From the NCBI RefSeq assembly GCF_019844075.1, contig NZ_CP081964.1:434001-498000 (forward strand): 64,000 nt of DNA, given 5' to 3'. Positions 1 through 8,140 of the stretch are shown piece by piece (positions within the stretch are counted from its first letter, which is position 1; every line of letters starts with the position of its first letter). The notes under the pieces were generated by a model. It worked only from the letters and a program-made list of their open reading frames with translations. It did no database searches and was not told the DNA's origin. Source of the stretch: Curtobacterium sp. TC1 (GTDB taxonomy: Bacteria > Actinomycetota > Actinomycetes > Actinomycetales > Microbacteriaceae). The translations under genes were made by a program, and so were the position numbers.

Positions 1-2
1 CG

Positions 3-353
3 GCGGCGCCGGGAGTCCAGCCGGACGTCGATCCGGACACGGCGCCGACGAAGTTGTACTGCCTCTGGAAGGACCCACGGACCGACATCAGCGGCTTGGC
101 GATCACCGTCGGTACCGGAACGCCGGAGCAGATCGCGGCGAGCGAGCGTGGACTGTTCGACGGCTGGAACCCGACGTGCGAGGTCGTCGACGGCATCAGG
201 ACCTGCAGTCAGACGAAGCAGGTTCCGATGTACGGCACGGACTGGGCGAGGACGATGTACACCCGCGGCGACACGTGGGTGCAGATCGACCAGTCGAACT
301 TCCCGACCAACGGGCTGCTGCCCGCTGTCGTCGGGGAGATCTGGGGGGACTGA
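3..353 (+). CDS. C-terminal part of a probable secreted hypothetical protein (5' end outside window)
   Basis: The frame is open from the first base of the window to a TGA at 351-353, so only the last 116 residues are visible. The TTG at 54 that could pass for a start lies inside this frame and is read as Leu. The visible part begins Pro/Asp-rich like an extracellular linker, then forms a compact Cys-containing domain (Cys in LYCLW, NPTCEVV and IRTCSQ) ending in an acidic tail. No family was recognised. It ends just before a strong hairpin at 361-390, so it is the last gene of its transcription unit. Secretion is inferred from composition only. Confidence 0.6.
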   Translation, partial: AAPGVQPDVDPDTAPTKLYCLWKDPRTDISGLAITVGTGTPEQIAASERGLFDGWNPTCEVVDGIRTCSQTKQVPMYGTDWARTMYTRGDTWVQIDQSNFPTNGLLPAVVGEIWGD

Positions 354-360
354 CGGCCGG

Positions 361-390
361 GAGGCCCGTGGCGGACCCGCCACGGGCCTC
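361..390 (+). terminator. GC-rich hairpin terminator after the partial gene
   Basis: A perfect 14-bp inverted repeat (361-374 against 377-390) with the core GAGGCCCGTGGCGG lies 8 bases after the stop codon and has no T-run. It belongs to a family of GGGAGGC-core palindromes also found at 26551, 38566 and 43539. It could also terminate the convergent LysR gene. Confidence 0.75.
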
Positions 391-478
391 CTGTCCGCCG
401 GTGGGGCGACCACCGCAGATCGTGAGCAGAAACGGTCACCTCACGCGCCGCGACCCGACCATTCCTGCTCACGAAGCG

Positions 479-1357
479 TCACACGACGCGCGCAGCGACG
501 AGGTCGCGCGCCAGCGTGCGCACCGCGCGGTTCGGCTCCGGACTCGTGCGGATCGCCAGGCCGATGCGGAGCGGTTCGACCGTGTCCTCGAGTTCCAGGA
601 CCGCTCCGTCGTGCCGCACCCCGGAGTCCGGCACGACCCCGACGCCGAGCCCTGCCGAGGCGAACCGGATCACCGCGGGCATGTCGTTCATCTCGGCGAC
701 GATCCGCCGACGGATCCCGAGCCGTTCGAGTGCGCCGTCCAGGATGATCCGGTTGCCGAACCCGTGTGCGGTGTCGACGAAGGGTTCGTCCGCGAGTTCG
801 GCGAGTGACACCGAGTGCCGCCCGGCCAGCGGGTGGTCCGACGCCGTGAAGACCCGGAACGGCATCTCGCGCAGCGGTTCGACCACCACCCCGGCGGGCA
901 CCGTCGGCAGCCCCGTGTACGCGAGGTCGAGCCGCCCGGCGACGAGGTCCTGCACGAGCCCGGTCGTCCCGGACGGCGAGGTCATGAGCTCCACGGTGAC
1001 GAGCGGGTGCCGCCGCCGGAACCGCTGCAGGACGCCGGTCAGGTCGACGATGTCCATGCTCGTGAAGATGCCCAGTCGCACCCGTCCGCGCAGGTCGGCG
1101 TCGTCCACGGTCGCCAGGTCACGCATCCGGTCGAGCGACTCCAGCACGGCGCGGGCGTGGGGGAGCAGGTCCTCGCCGGCGGTCGTCAGCACGAGGTGCC
1201 GCCCGGTGCGGTCGAACAGCCGGACGCCGAACGTCCGCTCGAGCGACGCGATCCCCGCCGACACCGTGGATTGCGCCGCCCAGAGCCGCTCGGCCGCGCG
1301 GGTCACACTGCCCTCGGCGGCGACGGTCACGAACTGTTCGAGCAGGCGGGTCTCCAT
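479..1357 (-). CDS. LysR-family transcriptional regulator
   Basis: 292 aa. The N-terminal winged helix-turn-helix (residues 1-60: LLEQFVTVAAEGSVTRAAERL, then QSTVSAGIASLE) is typical of LysR regulators and is followed by a substrate-binding domain (about 90-290). An upstream extension to 1432 is open, but the ATG at 1357 begins exactly at the family's usual N-terminus, METRLLEQF. A GATGAT hexamer ends 6 nt before this ATG, which fits a leaderless start. The gene is divergent from the MFS transporter at 1439 with an 81-bp gap holding a palindrome, so it probably controls that transporter. The ligand is unknown. Confidence 0.88.
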   Translation of the reverse strand: METRLLEQFVTVAAEGSVTRAAERLWAAQSTVSAGIASLERTFGVRLFDRTGRHLVLTTAGEDLLPHARAVLESLDRMRDLATVDDADLRGRVRLGIFTSMDIVDLTGVLQRFRRRHPLVTVELMTSPSGTTGLVQDLVAGRLDLAYTGLPTVPAGVVVEPLREMPFRVFTASDHPLAGRHSVSLAELADEPFVDTAHGFGNRIILDGALERLGIRRRIVAEMNDMPAVIRFASAGLGVGVVPDSGVRHDGAVLELEDTVEPLRIGLAIRTSPEPNRAVRTLARDLVAARVV

Positions 1358-1366
1358 GCTCCCATC

Positions 1367-1381
1367 ATCGATCGGATCGAT
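1367..1381. promoter_or_regulatory. Candidate LysR operator between divergent genes
   Basis: ATCGATC-G-GATCGAT is a perfect 7-bp inverted repeat around one base, located in the 81-bp gap between the LysR gene and the MFS gene. LysR regulators commonly bind such a site beside a divergent target. The assignment is inferred from position and symmetry. Confidence 0.5.
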
Positions 1382-1438
1382 TGCTGACATCAAGAGCATC
1401 CGTTGGACTCGATGGTCGAGCCGCGCGATCATCGGAGC

Positions 1439-2722
1439 ATGTCAACCGTGACCGACACCCCGACGGGCGCTCTCGCCGCCACCGCCACCGCTCCCGTGAG
1501 CGAGCGTGTCCCGGCCCCGCGCGGCCGTCGCGCGCACACCCGTCGGCGCCACGGCTTCGGCTTCTGGGCCGTCGCCTTCGCGTTCCTGTCGGTGATGGCC
1601 TTCGCGACCGTCCCCGCACCGCTGTACGTCATCTACCAGGCACGCGACGGCTTCCCGACGTTCACCACCACGATCATCTTCGCCGCGTACGGCGTCGGGG
1701 TCGTCGGGTCCCTCTACCTGGCAGGACACCTCAGCGACGTGCACGGGCGGAAGCCGCTCATCCTGGTGTCGATCGCGCTCGAACTCGTCGCCGCCGTGTT
1801 GTTCCTGGTCTGGAACGACGTCACCGGCCTGATCGTCGCGCGTCTCGTGACCGGTCTCGGCGTCGGCACGCTCACCGCCACGGCGACCGCCCACCTCGGG
1901 GAGCTCCGGGTCCGTGCGACCGGTTCGTCCGACTCGGCGAAGGGCGCGAGCGTGGCAGCGGGCGCCGTCAACCTCGGCGGGCTGTCGCTCGGCGCCCTCG
2001 TCGGTGGTGCACTGGCCGAGTTCGTCGGAGCGCCGCTCATGGTGCCGTACGTCGTGTTCGTCGTCGCCCTGGCCGTGGCCTTCGTGCTCGTCCTCGTCGT
2101 CCCGGAGACCGTCGCCCGGCCCGAGACCCGCGTGGCCTACCGCCCGCAGCGCATGCAGGCGCCGGAGGGCAAGGCCGCCGCGTTCTGGGCAGCCGGCGCC
2201 GCGGCGTTCGCAGCCCTCGCGGTCCAGGGGCTCTTCACCTCGGTCGCCCCGACGTTCCTCGGCACCACCTTCCACGTCACCGACCGACTGGCGGCCGGTG
2301 CGACGACCTTCGGGGTGTTCGCGGCGAGTGCCGTGTCGCAGATCGTCTTCGCCCGTCTGTCGCAGCGCGCGCAGATCCGGCTCGGCATGGTGCTCCTCGT
2401 CGGCGGCCTGGCGGTGCTGGCGGTCGCCGCGGTCCTGCTGCAGGTCGCCGGGTTCATCGGCGGTGGCGTGGTGGCGGGCGCCGGGGTCGGGCTGCTCTTC
2501 CGGGCCAGCATCGCGAGTGCCGGAGCCCTGGTCGGTCCCGAGCGTCGGGGCGGGGTGCTCGCGGCCACGTTCCTCATCGCCTACGCCGGGCTGACGGTGC
2601 CGGTCGTGGCCGTCGGGGCGGCGCTCCTGGTGATCCCGACCCTGCCCGTCCTGATCGGGTACGTGGTGCTCGTCGCAGTCCTGGCCGTCATCGCCGGCAC
2701 CCGACTGGCCGCGCGCGCCTGA
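1439..2722 (+). CDS. MFS transporter
   Basis: 427 aa with about 12 hydrophobic segments. The loop after TM2 contains GHLSDVHGRKPLI, a good match to the major facilitator superfamily motif A (GxLxDrxGRkxxl). A positively charged cytoplasmic N-terminus (RGRRAHTRRRHGF) precedes TM1. ATG 1439 is preferred because a GATCAT -10-like hexamer ends 6 nt upstream, so the transcript may be leaderless; TTG 1403 and ATG 1412 are alternatives. It is probably a drug or metabolite exporter under the adjacent LysR regulator. The substrate cannot be told from sequence. Confidence 0.88.
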   Translation: MSTVTDTPTGALAATATAPVSERVPAPRGRRAHTRRRHGFGFWAVAFAFLSVMAFATVPAPLYVIYQARDGFPTFTTTIIFAAYGVGVVGSLYLAGHLSDVHGRKPLILVSIALELVAAVLFLVWNDVTGLIVARLVTGLGVGTLTATATAHLGELRVRATGSSDSAKGASVAAGAVNLGGLSLGALVGGALAEFVGAPLMVPYVVFVVALAVAFVLVLVVPETVARPETRVAYRPQRMQAPEGKAAAFWAAGAAAFAALAVQGLFTSVAPTFLGTTFHVTDRLAAGATTFGVFAASAVSQIVFARLSQRAQIRLGMVLLVGGLAVLAVAAVLLQVAGFIGGGVVAGAGVGLLFRASIASAGALVGPERRGGVLAATFLIAYAGLTVPVVAVGAALLVIPTLPVLIGYVVLVAVLAVIAGTRLAARA

Positions 2723-2805
2723 CGCGGGGCGGGCCTCCCGTCCGACCGTCCTGTCCCCGGAACCTGTTTCCGTCGTCCGCGACGCACTCCCGGCATACTG
2801 GGCGC

Positions 2806-3411
2806 GTGCCCCAGAACCACGACCGTCCCGTCATCACCGGGATCGCGGCCGTGGTGGCTGCCGGTCTCCTCGCCGGCGGGCTGTTCCTGACGGCGCGGCA
2901 GGGCGCGGACGACCCGACCATCGGCGCCGGTACGACGACGGGGACGCCGACCGACGCTGCAACCGCCTCCGGCGATGGCACCGTCACGATCACCCGCACC
3001 GGGCCGGACCTCCCTGGTGACGCCGCCCTCGCACGGTGCGACTCCACGACCCAGGCGGCCGTCGCCCAGTACGACACCGCGGCGCTCGGCCGGGTCACCC
3101 TGCAGTGCGGCACGTCGGCGCAGGGCTACGAGCACATCCGGCAGCGGCACACCGCCGACTGGCAGGGGGTCGTCGCGGGCCACGGCTCGCGCGACTGGGA
3201 CGACGCGATGCTCACGGCGGTGCAGACGGCGCTGGTCTCGTCGCGCGACGGGTTCCCGGTCGACTCCGGCGACGGGAAGGTCTGCTACGCGGCGCCGGTA
3301 CGGTTCGACGACGGCTCGCGCCCTGACGACGACCCGTTCGTGAAGGTCATCGTCTCCGCCACCACCGACCGCGTCATCACGGCGTACCCGACGCGCACCG
3401 ACGACTGCTGA
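2806..3411 (+). CDS. Small secreted or membrane-anchored hypothetical protein
   Basis: 201 aa starting at GTG 2806, where a CATACT -10 hexamer ends 6 nt upstream (leaderless). The N-terminus has one hydrophobic segment (VITGIAAVVAAGLLAGGLFLTA, about residues 9-30), then a Thr/Asp/Gly-rich linker, then a globular domain with four Cys (ARCDS, LQCGT, KVCYA and the C-terminal DDC) that could form two disulfides outside the membrane. The HIRQRHTADWQ segment resembles catalytic His patches in some secreted nucleases or toxins, but this is only a hint. No family is assigned. Confidence 0.75.
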   Translation: MPQNHDRPVITGIAAVVAAGLLAGGLFLTARQGADDPTIGAGTTTGTPTDAATASGDGTVTITRTGPDLPGDAALARCDSTTQAAVAQYDTAALGRVTLQCGTSAQGYEHIRQRHTADWQGVVAGHGSRDWDDAMLTAVQTALVSSRDGFPVDSGDGKVCYAAPVRFDDGSRPDDDPFVKVIVSATTDRVITAYPTRTDDC

Positions 3412-3512
3412 CGCGGGCGCGGCGAACGCCGACCCCGAACGAGACTCTCGATGTCGTACGACGTCGACGAAGTCGTTCCGCGTCGACGATCACGACGCCC
3501 GCACCGCACCGC

Positions 3513-4433
3513 CTACGCGTGCACCTCGTGCTCGTGCCGCCGGTGCGACGCGGGCTCCAGCTGGAAGGTCGAGTGCTCCACGGGGACGTCGAAGTGCTCC
3601 GCCACGCACTGCTGCAGCTCGTCGAGGATCCGCGGAGCGTGCGCCGTCGAGAAGCACTCGTCGTCCACCACCACGTGGGCGGTCAGGTTCGGGACGCCCG
3701 TCGCCACCAGGGTCGCGTGCAGGTCGTGCACCGCGATGACGTGGTCGAGCTCGAGGATGTGGCCCCGCACGTCGTCGAGGTCGAGCCCCGGCGGCGTGGA
3801 CTCGAGCAGCACGTTCGCGGTCTCGCGCAACAGCCGGATCGCCCGCGGCAGGATGAGCAGGCCGATGAGGATGGCGGCGACCGAGTCGGCACGCTCCCAC
3901 CCGGTCAGCATGAGCACGACCGCGGCGGCGATGACGGCGACCGAGCCGAGGGTGTCGTTGAGGACCTCGAGCCGGGCGGCGCGCGAGGTGAAGCCCTCGC
4001 CCGAGGCCCGCAGCAGCACGCCGTAGGCCACCAGGTTGCCGACGAGTCCGATGATCCCGAACACGAGCAGCGGCCCGGAGTGGATCTCGGCGGGGACGAA
4101 CAGCCGCTGGATCGCGGAGATGATCACGAAGACGCCGACCGCGAGCAGGATCGCCGCCTGGGCCGTGGCACCGAGCACCTCGGCACGTTGGAAGCCCCAC
4201 GTGCGCTGCGTCGTCGGGCTGCGGCGGGCGAGCCGGGTCGCGACGAGTCCGATGCCGAGCCCACCGGTGTCGACGACCATGTGCCCGGCGTCGACCAGCA
4301 GCGCGAGGGAGCCCGTGACGACGGCACCGACGACCTCGGCCAGCAGGATCGTCGCCGAGATGCAGAACGCGATGAGCAGTGCGCGCTCGGACGCGTGCCC
4401 GTGCGAGTGCCCTGCTCCGTGGTCGTGACCCAT
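3513..4433 (-). CDS. Cation diffusion facilitator (CDF/ZitB-CzcD-like) metal exporter
   Basis: 306 aa. A His-rich start (MGHDHGAGHSHGHAS) precedes six TM segments. TM2 carries the family HxxxD pair (LVDAGHMVVDTGG) and TM5 the second half (EVLNDTLGSV, ND instead of HD). The cytoplasmic C-terminal domain (about 215-300) ends His-rich (SHRRHEHEVH). CDF proteins exchange Zn2+/Cd2+/Co2+ for protons. ATG 4433 is chosen because a TACGAT -10 (4446-4441) leaves a 7-nt spacer, giving a leaderless start; ATG 4442 is also in frame. It is divergent from the DUF4166 gene. The Asn for His change in TM5 may alter metal choice. Confidence 0.9.
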   Translation of the reverse strand: MGHDHGAGHSHGHASERALLIAFCISATILLAEVVGAVVTGSLALLVDAGHMVVDTGGLGIGLVATRLARRSPTTQRTWGFQRAEVLGATAQAAILLAVGVFVIISAIQRLFVPAEIHSGPLLVFGIIGLVGNLVAYGVLLRASGEGFTSRAARLEVLNDTLGSVAVIAAAVVLMLTGWERADSVAAILIGLLILPRAIRLLRETANVLLESTPPGLDLDDVRGHILELDHVIAVHDLHATLVATGVPNLTAHVVVDDECFSTAHAPRILDELQQCVAEHFDVPVEHSTFQLEPASHRRHEHEVHA

Positions 4434-4480
4434 GTGCCACATCGTAGGGATCCGCACCGACGACATGCCAGGATCGGCAC

Positions 4481-5149
4481 GTGACCCGGTCGCCCTACGA
4501 GCTGTCCACACCGTCCGAGGTACTGGCCCGGTTGCACCCGCGGCTGTCGACGTACTTCGGTGCGATCCCGCCCGGTCACGTCGGCCGGGGCGAGGGTGTC
4601 TTCGACGTCGTCGGCACGCCCCGCCGGTGGCTCTGGCCGCTGCTCGCCTGGTTCGCCCGCGACTCCGTCATGTTCCCGGTCTGGGAACGGGACGTCCCGT
4701 TCACGGTCGAGAACCGGCCGGCTCGCGTCCGTCGTGGACCCGGGAACGGTCTGGAGGCCCGCGCCGCGGTCCGCGCGCACCGCACCTTCCGGTTCCGCTC
4801 CGGCAGCCGCACGATGGTGGACGCCATCACCGCCGAACCGGACGGCCTGGTCGACCACCTCGGTCGCCACGGGCGCGTCAGCGCCCGGCTCCGAGCGGAG
4901 GTCGACGCGCACGGGCCGGACGCGGGCGCCCTGCGCCTGGTCTCCACGCGCGTGACGTTCCGTGCGCTGGGACGCGAGGTGCGCCTCCCGGCCCGGATCG
5001 CACCGCGGGTGCTGCTCACAGAACGATTCGATGACGAAGCCGACCTGCAGCGCGTGTCCCTGGTGCTCACGGCGCCGGTGCTCGGCACGCTGTACCGGTA
5101 CGAGGGGGCGTTCCGGTACGAGATCGCGCCGGACACAGGACGGGGATGA
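4481..5149 (+). CDS. DUF4166 family protein
   Basis: 222 aa, GTG start 6 nt after a CAGGAT hexamer. The sequence matches the DUF4166 pattern: an N-terminal LHPRLSTYFG, a central WERDVPFTVENR with a FRFRSGSRTMVD strand, and a C-terminal LYRYEGAFRYEI. It has no signal peptide or clear TM helix and no known enzymatic activity. It sits one base upstream of a TIGR01777-type epimerase gene. The two domains are fused in some bacteria, which supports a shared, still undefined role. The family call is from memory of the pattern. Confidence 0.75.
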   Translation: MTRSPYELSTPSEVLARLHPRLSTYFGAIPPGHVGRGEGVFDVVGTPRRWLWPLLAWFARDSVMFPVWERDVPFTVENRPARVRRGPGNGLEARAAVRAHRTFRFRSGSRTMVDAITAEPDGLVDHLGRHGRVSARLRAEVDAHGPDAGALRLVSTRVTFRALGREVRLPARIAPRVLLTERFDDEADLQRVSLVLTAPVLGTLYRYEGAFRYEIAPDTGRG

Positions 5150-5150
5150 G

Positions 5151-6128
5151 ATGAGCGACCAGAAGGGCCGCGTCGTGATCGCGGGAGCGAGCGGGTTCGT
5201 GGGGCAGTACCTGCGGGAGGCCTTCACCGAGGAGGGCTACCAGGTCGTCACGGTCGGTCGGACCGGCGATGCGGTGTGGGGCAACACCCTGCGCATCCGC
5301 GAGCTCGTCGACGGTGCAGCCCTCGTCGTGAACATGGCGGGCAAGAGCGTCAACTGCCGCTACGGACGCCGCAACCGCGCCGAGATCATGCGCTCCCGGG
5401 TGGACACCACGCTCGAGCTCGCCGAGGCGATCCGCACCGCCGAGCAGCCGCCACCGCTGTGGCTGAACGCCTCGACCGCGACGATCTACCGGCACGCCGA
5501 CGACCGACCGCAGGACGAGCTGACCGGCGAGCTCGGCGAGGGCTTCTCGGTCTCGGTGGCACGCGCGTGGGAGGACGCCTTCTACGGCGCCGACCTGCCG
5601 TCGACCCGTCGGGTGGCACTCCGGATGGCGATCGTCTTCGGTGACGGCAGCGCCCTCGTGCCGCTCATCCGTCTGGCGCAGACGGGCCTCGGCGGGCCGC
5701 AGTACGACGGCGCCTGGGTGCCGACGCGGTCCCGGCTGCGGGCGGGGACGTACCACCACCACCGGCCGACCCGCGGCCGACAGCGGTTCAGCTGGGTGCA
5801 CATCGCCGACGTCCTCGGCTCGATCCGGTTCGTCCGCGACCACCCGGAGATCGAGGGGCCGGTGAACGTGTCGAGCCCGAACCCGTCCGACAACCGGACC
5901 GTGATGGCGACGATCCGCGACGCCGTGGGCCGCCGGTTCGGACTGCCGACGCCACGGTGGATGCTCGAGGTCGGGTCCTTCGCGATCCGCACCGAGACCG
6001 AACTGGTGCTCAAGAGCCGGTGGGTGGTGCCGACGCGGCTGACCCAGGCCGGCTACGAGTTCCGGTACCCGCACCTGCGCGGGGCGCTCGCCGGGATCAT
6101 CGCGGAGCGTCGCCAGCACCGGGGCTGA
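5151..6128 (+). CDS. TIGR01777-type NAD(P)-binding epimerase/SDR protein
   Basis: 325 aa. The Rossmann motif GASGFVG (about residues 11-17) and the NMAGKSVNCRY segment mark the SDR39U1/YfcH (TIGR01777) family, followed by WLNASTATIYRH, the GxxGPQ region, FSWVHIADV and the C-terminal PRWMLEVGSF. About 20 extra residues (WVPTRSRLRAGTYHHH) sit before FSWVHI, where homologues usually read GSGRQWFSW. ATG 5151 lies one base after the DUF4166 stop, with GGACGGGGAT upstream as ribosome site. The 3' end overlaps the convergent EamA gene by 32 bases. The substrate of the family is unknown. Confidence 0.88.
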   Translation: MSDQKGRVVIAGASGFVGQYLREAFTEEGYQVVTVGRTGDAVWGNTLRIRELVDGAALVVNMAGKSVNCRYGRRNRAEIMRSRVDTTLELAEAIRTAEQPPPLWLNASTATIYRHADDRPQDELTGELGEGFSVSVARAWEDAFYGADLPSTRRVALRMAIVFGDGSALVPLIRLAQTGLGGPQYDGAWVPTRSRLRAGTYHHHRPTRGRQRFSWVHIADVLGSIRFVRDHPEIEGPVNVSSPNPSDNRTVMATIRDAVGRRFGLPTPRWMLEVGSFAIRTETELVLKSRWVVPTRLTQAGYEFRYPHLRGALAGIIAERRQHRG

Positions 6129-7068
6129 GCACCGGCACCGGGACCCCGTCGACCGGCGTCGGCACCGGGACCTCGGACGGCGACGGGTGCGACGGACCCG
6201 ACGCGCGTGCCGGTCGCGACGACCACAGCACCGCCCCGACCACGACGGCACCGGCGAGCACCTCGACCAGGTCGGGCACCTCGCCGAAGGCCGCCCACGA
6301 CGCGAGCACGCCGACGACCGGCACGAGCATCGAGAACGGCGCGACGGTGCTCGACGGGTAGGTCGCCATCAGCCGTGACCAGATCCCGTAGCCGACCAGG
6401 GTCGCGACCAGCACGATGTAGAGCAGGCCGAGGTCGGCTGGCAGTGCCTCGGCGGTGAAGGCGGTGCCGAGGGCGGCGCCGATGCGGTCCGGCCCCTCGA
6501 CCACGAACGACAGCACGGCCATCGGGATCGGCGGCACGACCGACCACCAGAGCGTCAGGTGCAGCGGGTTCGCGGCGCCTGCTCGTCGGGTCGCGACGTT
6601 GCCGATCGCCCACCCGAGCGCGCCGCAGAGCGCCAGCACCACCGGCAGCAGGGCCGCCGTCTGCGAGCGGTGCAGGGCGATCAGGCCGAGGGCGGCGACC
6701 GCGATCGTCACGCCGATGACCTGGCGCCCGGTGAGTCGTTCGCGCAGGAACACGCCGGCGAGCACCACCGTGAACGGCGCCGAGGCCTGCAGCACGAGCG
6801 ACGCGAGCCCGGAGGGCATCCCCGACGCCATGCTCAGGTACAGGAACGAGAACTGCAGCACCCCGAGCCCGAACCCGACGAGCAGCAGCCGCCCGAACGG
6901 GATCTTCGGCCGTGGCACGAACAGCAGCGTCGGGACCGCCAGGATCGTGAACCGCAGGGCCGCGAGCAGGAACGGCGGGAAGTGCTCGAGGGCGAGCGCG
7001 GTCGCAGGGAAGTTGAGGCCCCAGACGACGGCGACGACCAGGGCGAGGAGGCGGTCACGAGTGGTCAT
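6097..7068 (-). CDS. EamA/DMT-family transporter
   Basis: 323 aa with ten hydrophobic segments arranged as two EamA repeats, typical of drug/metabolite transporters (starting VVAVVWGLNFPATALAL; second repeat from LALCGALGWAIGNVATRRAG). A Pro/Ser/Val-rich tail of about 35 residues follows the last TM and overlaps the convergent epimerase gene. ATG 7068 has a CACGAT hexamer ending 6 nt upstream, suggesting a leaderless message. It is divergent from a LysR gene, with a 13-bp inverted repeat in the 71-bp gap. It probably exports an amino acid or metabolite under that regulator; the substrate is unknown. Confidence 0.88.
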   Translation of the reverse strand: MTTRDRLLALVVAVVWGLNFPATALALEHFPPFLLAALRFTILAVPTLLFVPRPKIPFGRLLLVGFGLGVLQFSFLYLSMASGMPSGLASLVLQASAPFTVVLAGVFLRERLTGRQVIGVTIAVAALGLIALHRSQTAALLPVVLALCGALGWAIGNVATRRAGAANPLHLTLWWSVVPPIPMAVLSFVVEGPDRIGAALGTAFTAEALPADLGLLYIVLVATLVGYGIWSRLMATYPSSTVAPFSMLVPVVGVLASWAAFGEVPDLVEVLAGAVVVGAVLWSSRPARASGPSHPSPSEVPVPTPVDGVPVPVLSPGAGDAPR

Positions 7069-7103
7069 GCTCCGATCGTGACGGCTCCCAACGTGTAGGA
7101 CCA

Positions 7104-7116
7104 GCGAATTGTTCGC
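7104..7116. promoter_or_regulatory. Candidate LysR operator between EamA and LysR genes
   Basis: GCGAA-TTG-TTCGC is an inverted repeat in the 71-bp gap of the divergent EamA/LysR pair. It lies just upstream of the TAGCCT -10 (7128-7133) of the LysR gene. Position and symmetry fit a LysR box; binding is inferred. Confidence 0.55.
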
Positions 7117-7139
7117 AACCGACGTTGTAGCCTCCCTGC

Positions 7140-8054
7140 ATGGTCGACTTCGACGTGCAGCTGCTCGCCGTCCTCCGCGAACTCGCCGAGCGCGGCAGCG
7201 TCACGGCGGTCGCCGAGGCCACCCACCGGACACCCAGCGCGGTGTCGCAGCAGCTGCAGACGCTGCAGCGGCAGGTGGGCGTCCCGCTCGTCGAGCGGGT
7301 GGGTCGCGGCGTCCGGCTCACCGCCCACGGCGAGGTGCTCGCCGGCCTGTCCACCGGCGTCGCCACGGCGATCGCCCGGGTCGACGCCGCCTGGCAGGAG
7401 CACCTGGGTGGGGCGACGGGACGCGTCGACCTCGCGATCTTCCCGTCCGCGGCCGAACTGCTGCTGCCCGGGGTCCTCACCCGGATGCGCGCGCACCCCG
7501 GCATCGAGCTGACGCTGGTCGACGTGGACGTCAGCGAGGGGGAGTTCGCACCCCTCGCCGCCGACCACGACATCGCCGTCGGGCACCGGTCCGACGGCGT
7601 GCGGCCGGCGGACCAGGGGGCGGTCGAGACCGTGCCGCTCCTGCGCGAACCGCTCGACGTCGCGGTGCCGCCGGGGCACCGGCTCGCCGGTCGCGAGCGG
7701 GTCGGGATCGACGAGGTCGTCGGCGAGACGTGGATCGGCGTGCCGGAGGGCTACCCGATCGACCGGGTCCTGCAGGCGATGGCGGCGGCGTCGGACGCCC
7801 CGCCGAGCGTCGCCTTCCGGACTATCCACCTGCCCGTCATCGAGAACCTGGTCGCCGCGGGGCACGGCGTCGCACTCGTGCCGCGGTACACCTCGGGCAC
7901 CCGGGCGTCCGGCCGGTTCCACCTGGCCGAGCTGGCCGACGTGCGCGCAGGGCGTCGGATCGAGGCGCTGGTCCGCCCCGACCGTGCGGTCCGCCCCGTG
8001 GTGCGCACCGTCCTGGAGGCACTGGTCGCCGAGGCCCTGGACGTCACCACCTGA
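7140..8054 (+). CDS. LysR-family transcriptional regulator
   Basis: 304 aa. The N-terminal winged helix-turn-helix reads LLAVLRELAERGSVTAVAEATHRTPSAVSQQLQTL and is followed by a periplasmic-binding-like effector domain (about 90-300). ATG 7140 is 6 nt after TAGCCT, so the mRNA is probably leaderless and the protein starts exactly at the family N-terminus. It is divergent from an EamA transporter, the common layout in which an ArgP/LysG-like regulator controls a metabolite exporter. That functional link is inferred from neighbourhood. Confidence 0.9.
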   Translation: MVDFDVQLLAVLRELAERGSVTAVAEATHRTPSAVSQQLQTLQRQVGVPLVERVGRGVRLTAHGEVLAGLSTGVATAIARVDAAWQEHLGGATGRVDLAIFPSAAELLLPGVLTRMRAHPGIELTLVDVDVSEGEFAPLAADHDIAVGHRSDGVRPADQGAVETVPLLREPLDVAVPPGHRLAGRERVGIDEVVGETWIGVPEGYPIDRVLQAMAAASDAPPSVAFRTIHLPVIENLVAAGHGVALVPRYTSGTRASGRFHLAELADVRAGRRIEALVRPDRAVRPVVRTVLEALVAEALDVTT

Positions 8055-8140
8055 GACGGTCGCGCCCACTGCCGGGCGCACGCCGCGCCTCCCGTCCGGA
8101 CGTGGGCCGCGGCAGACCCGATCCGTGCGTGGAAACGCGC

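Noticed and set aside
1381..2805. Plus-strand frame running through the MFS gene into the 2806 gene
   Set aside because: It is out of frame with the MFS protein and merely open because of high GC; only its last 201 codons, from GTG 2806, look like protein.
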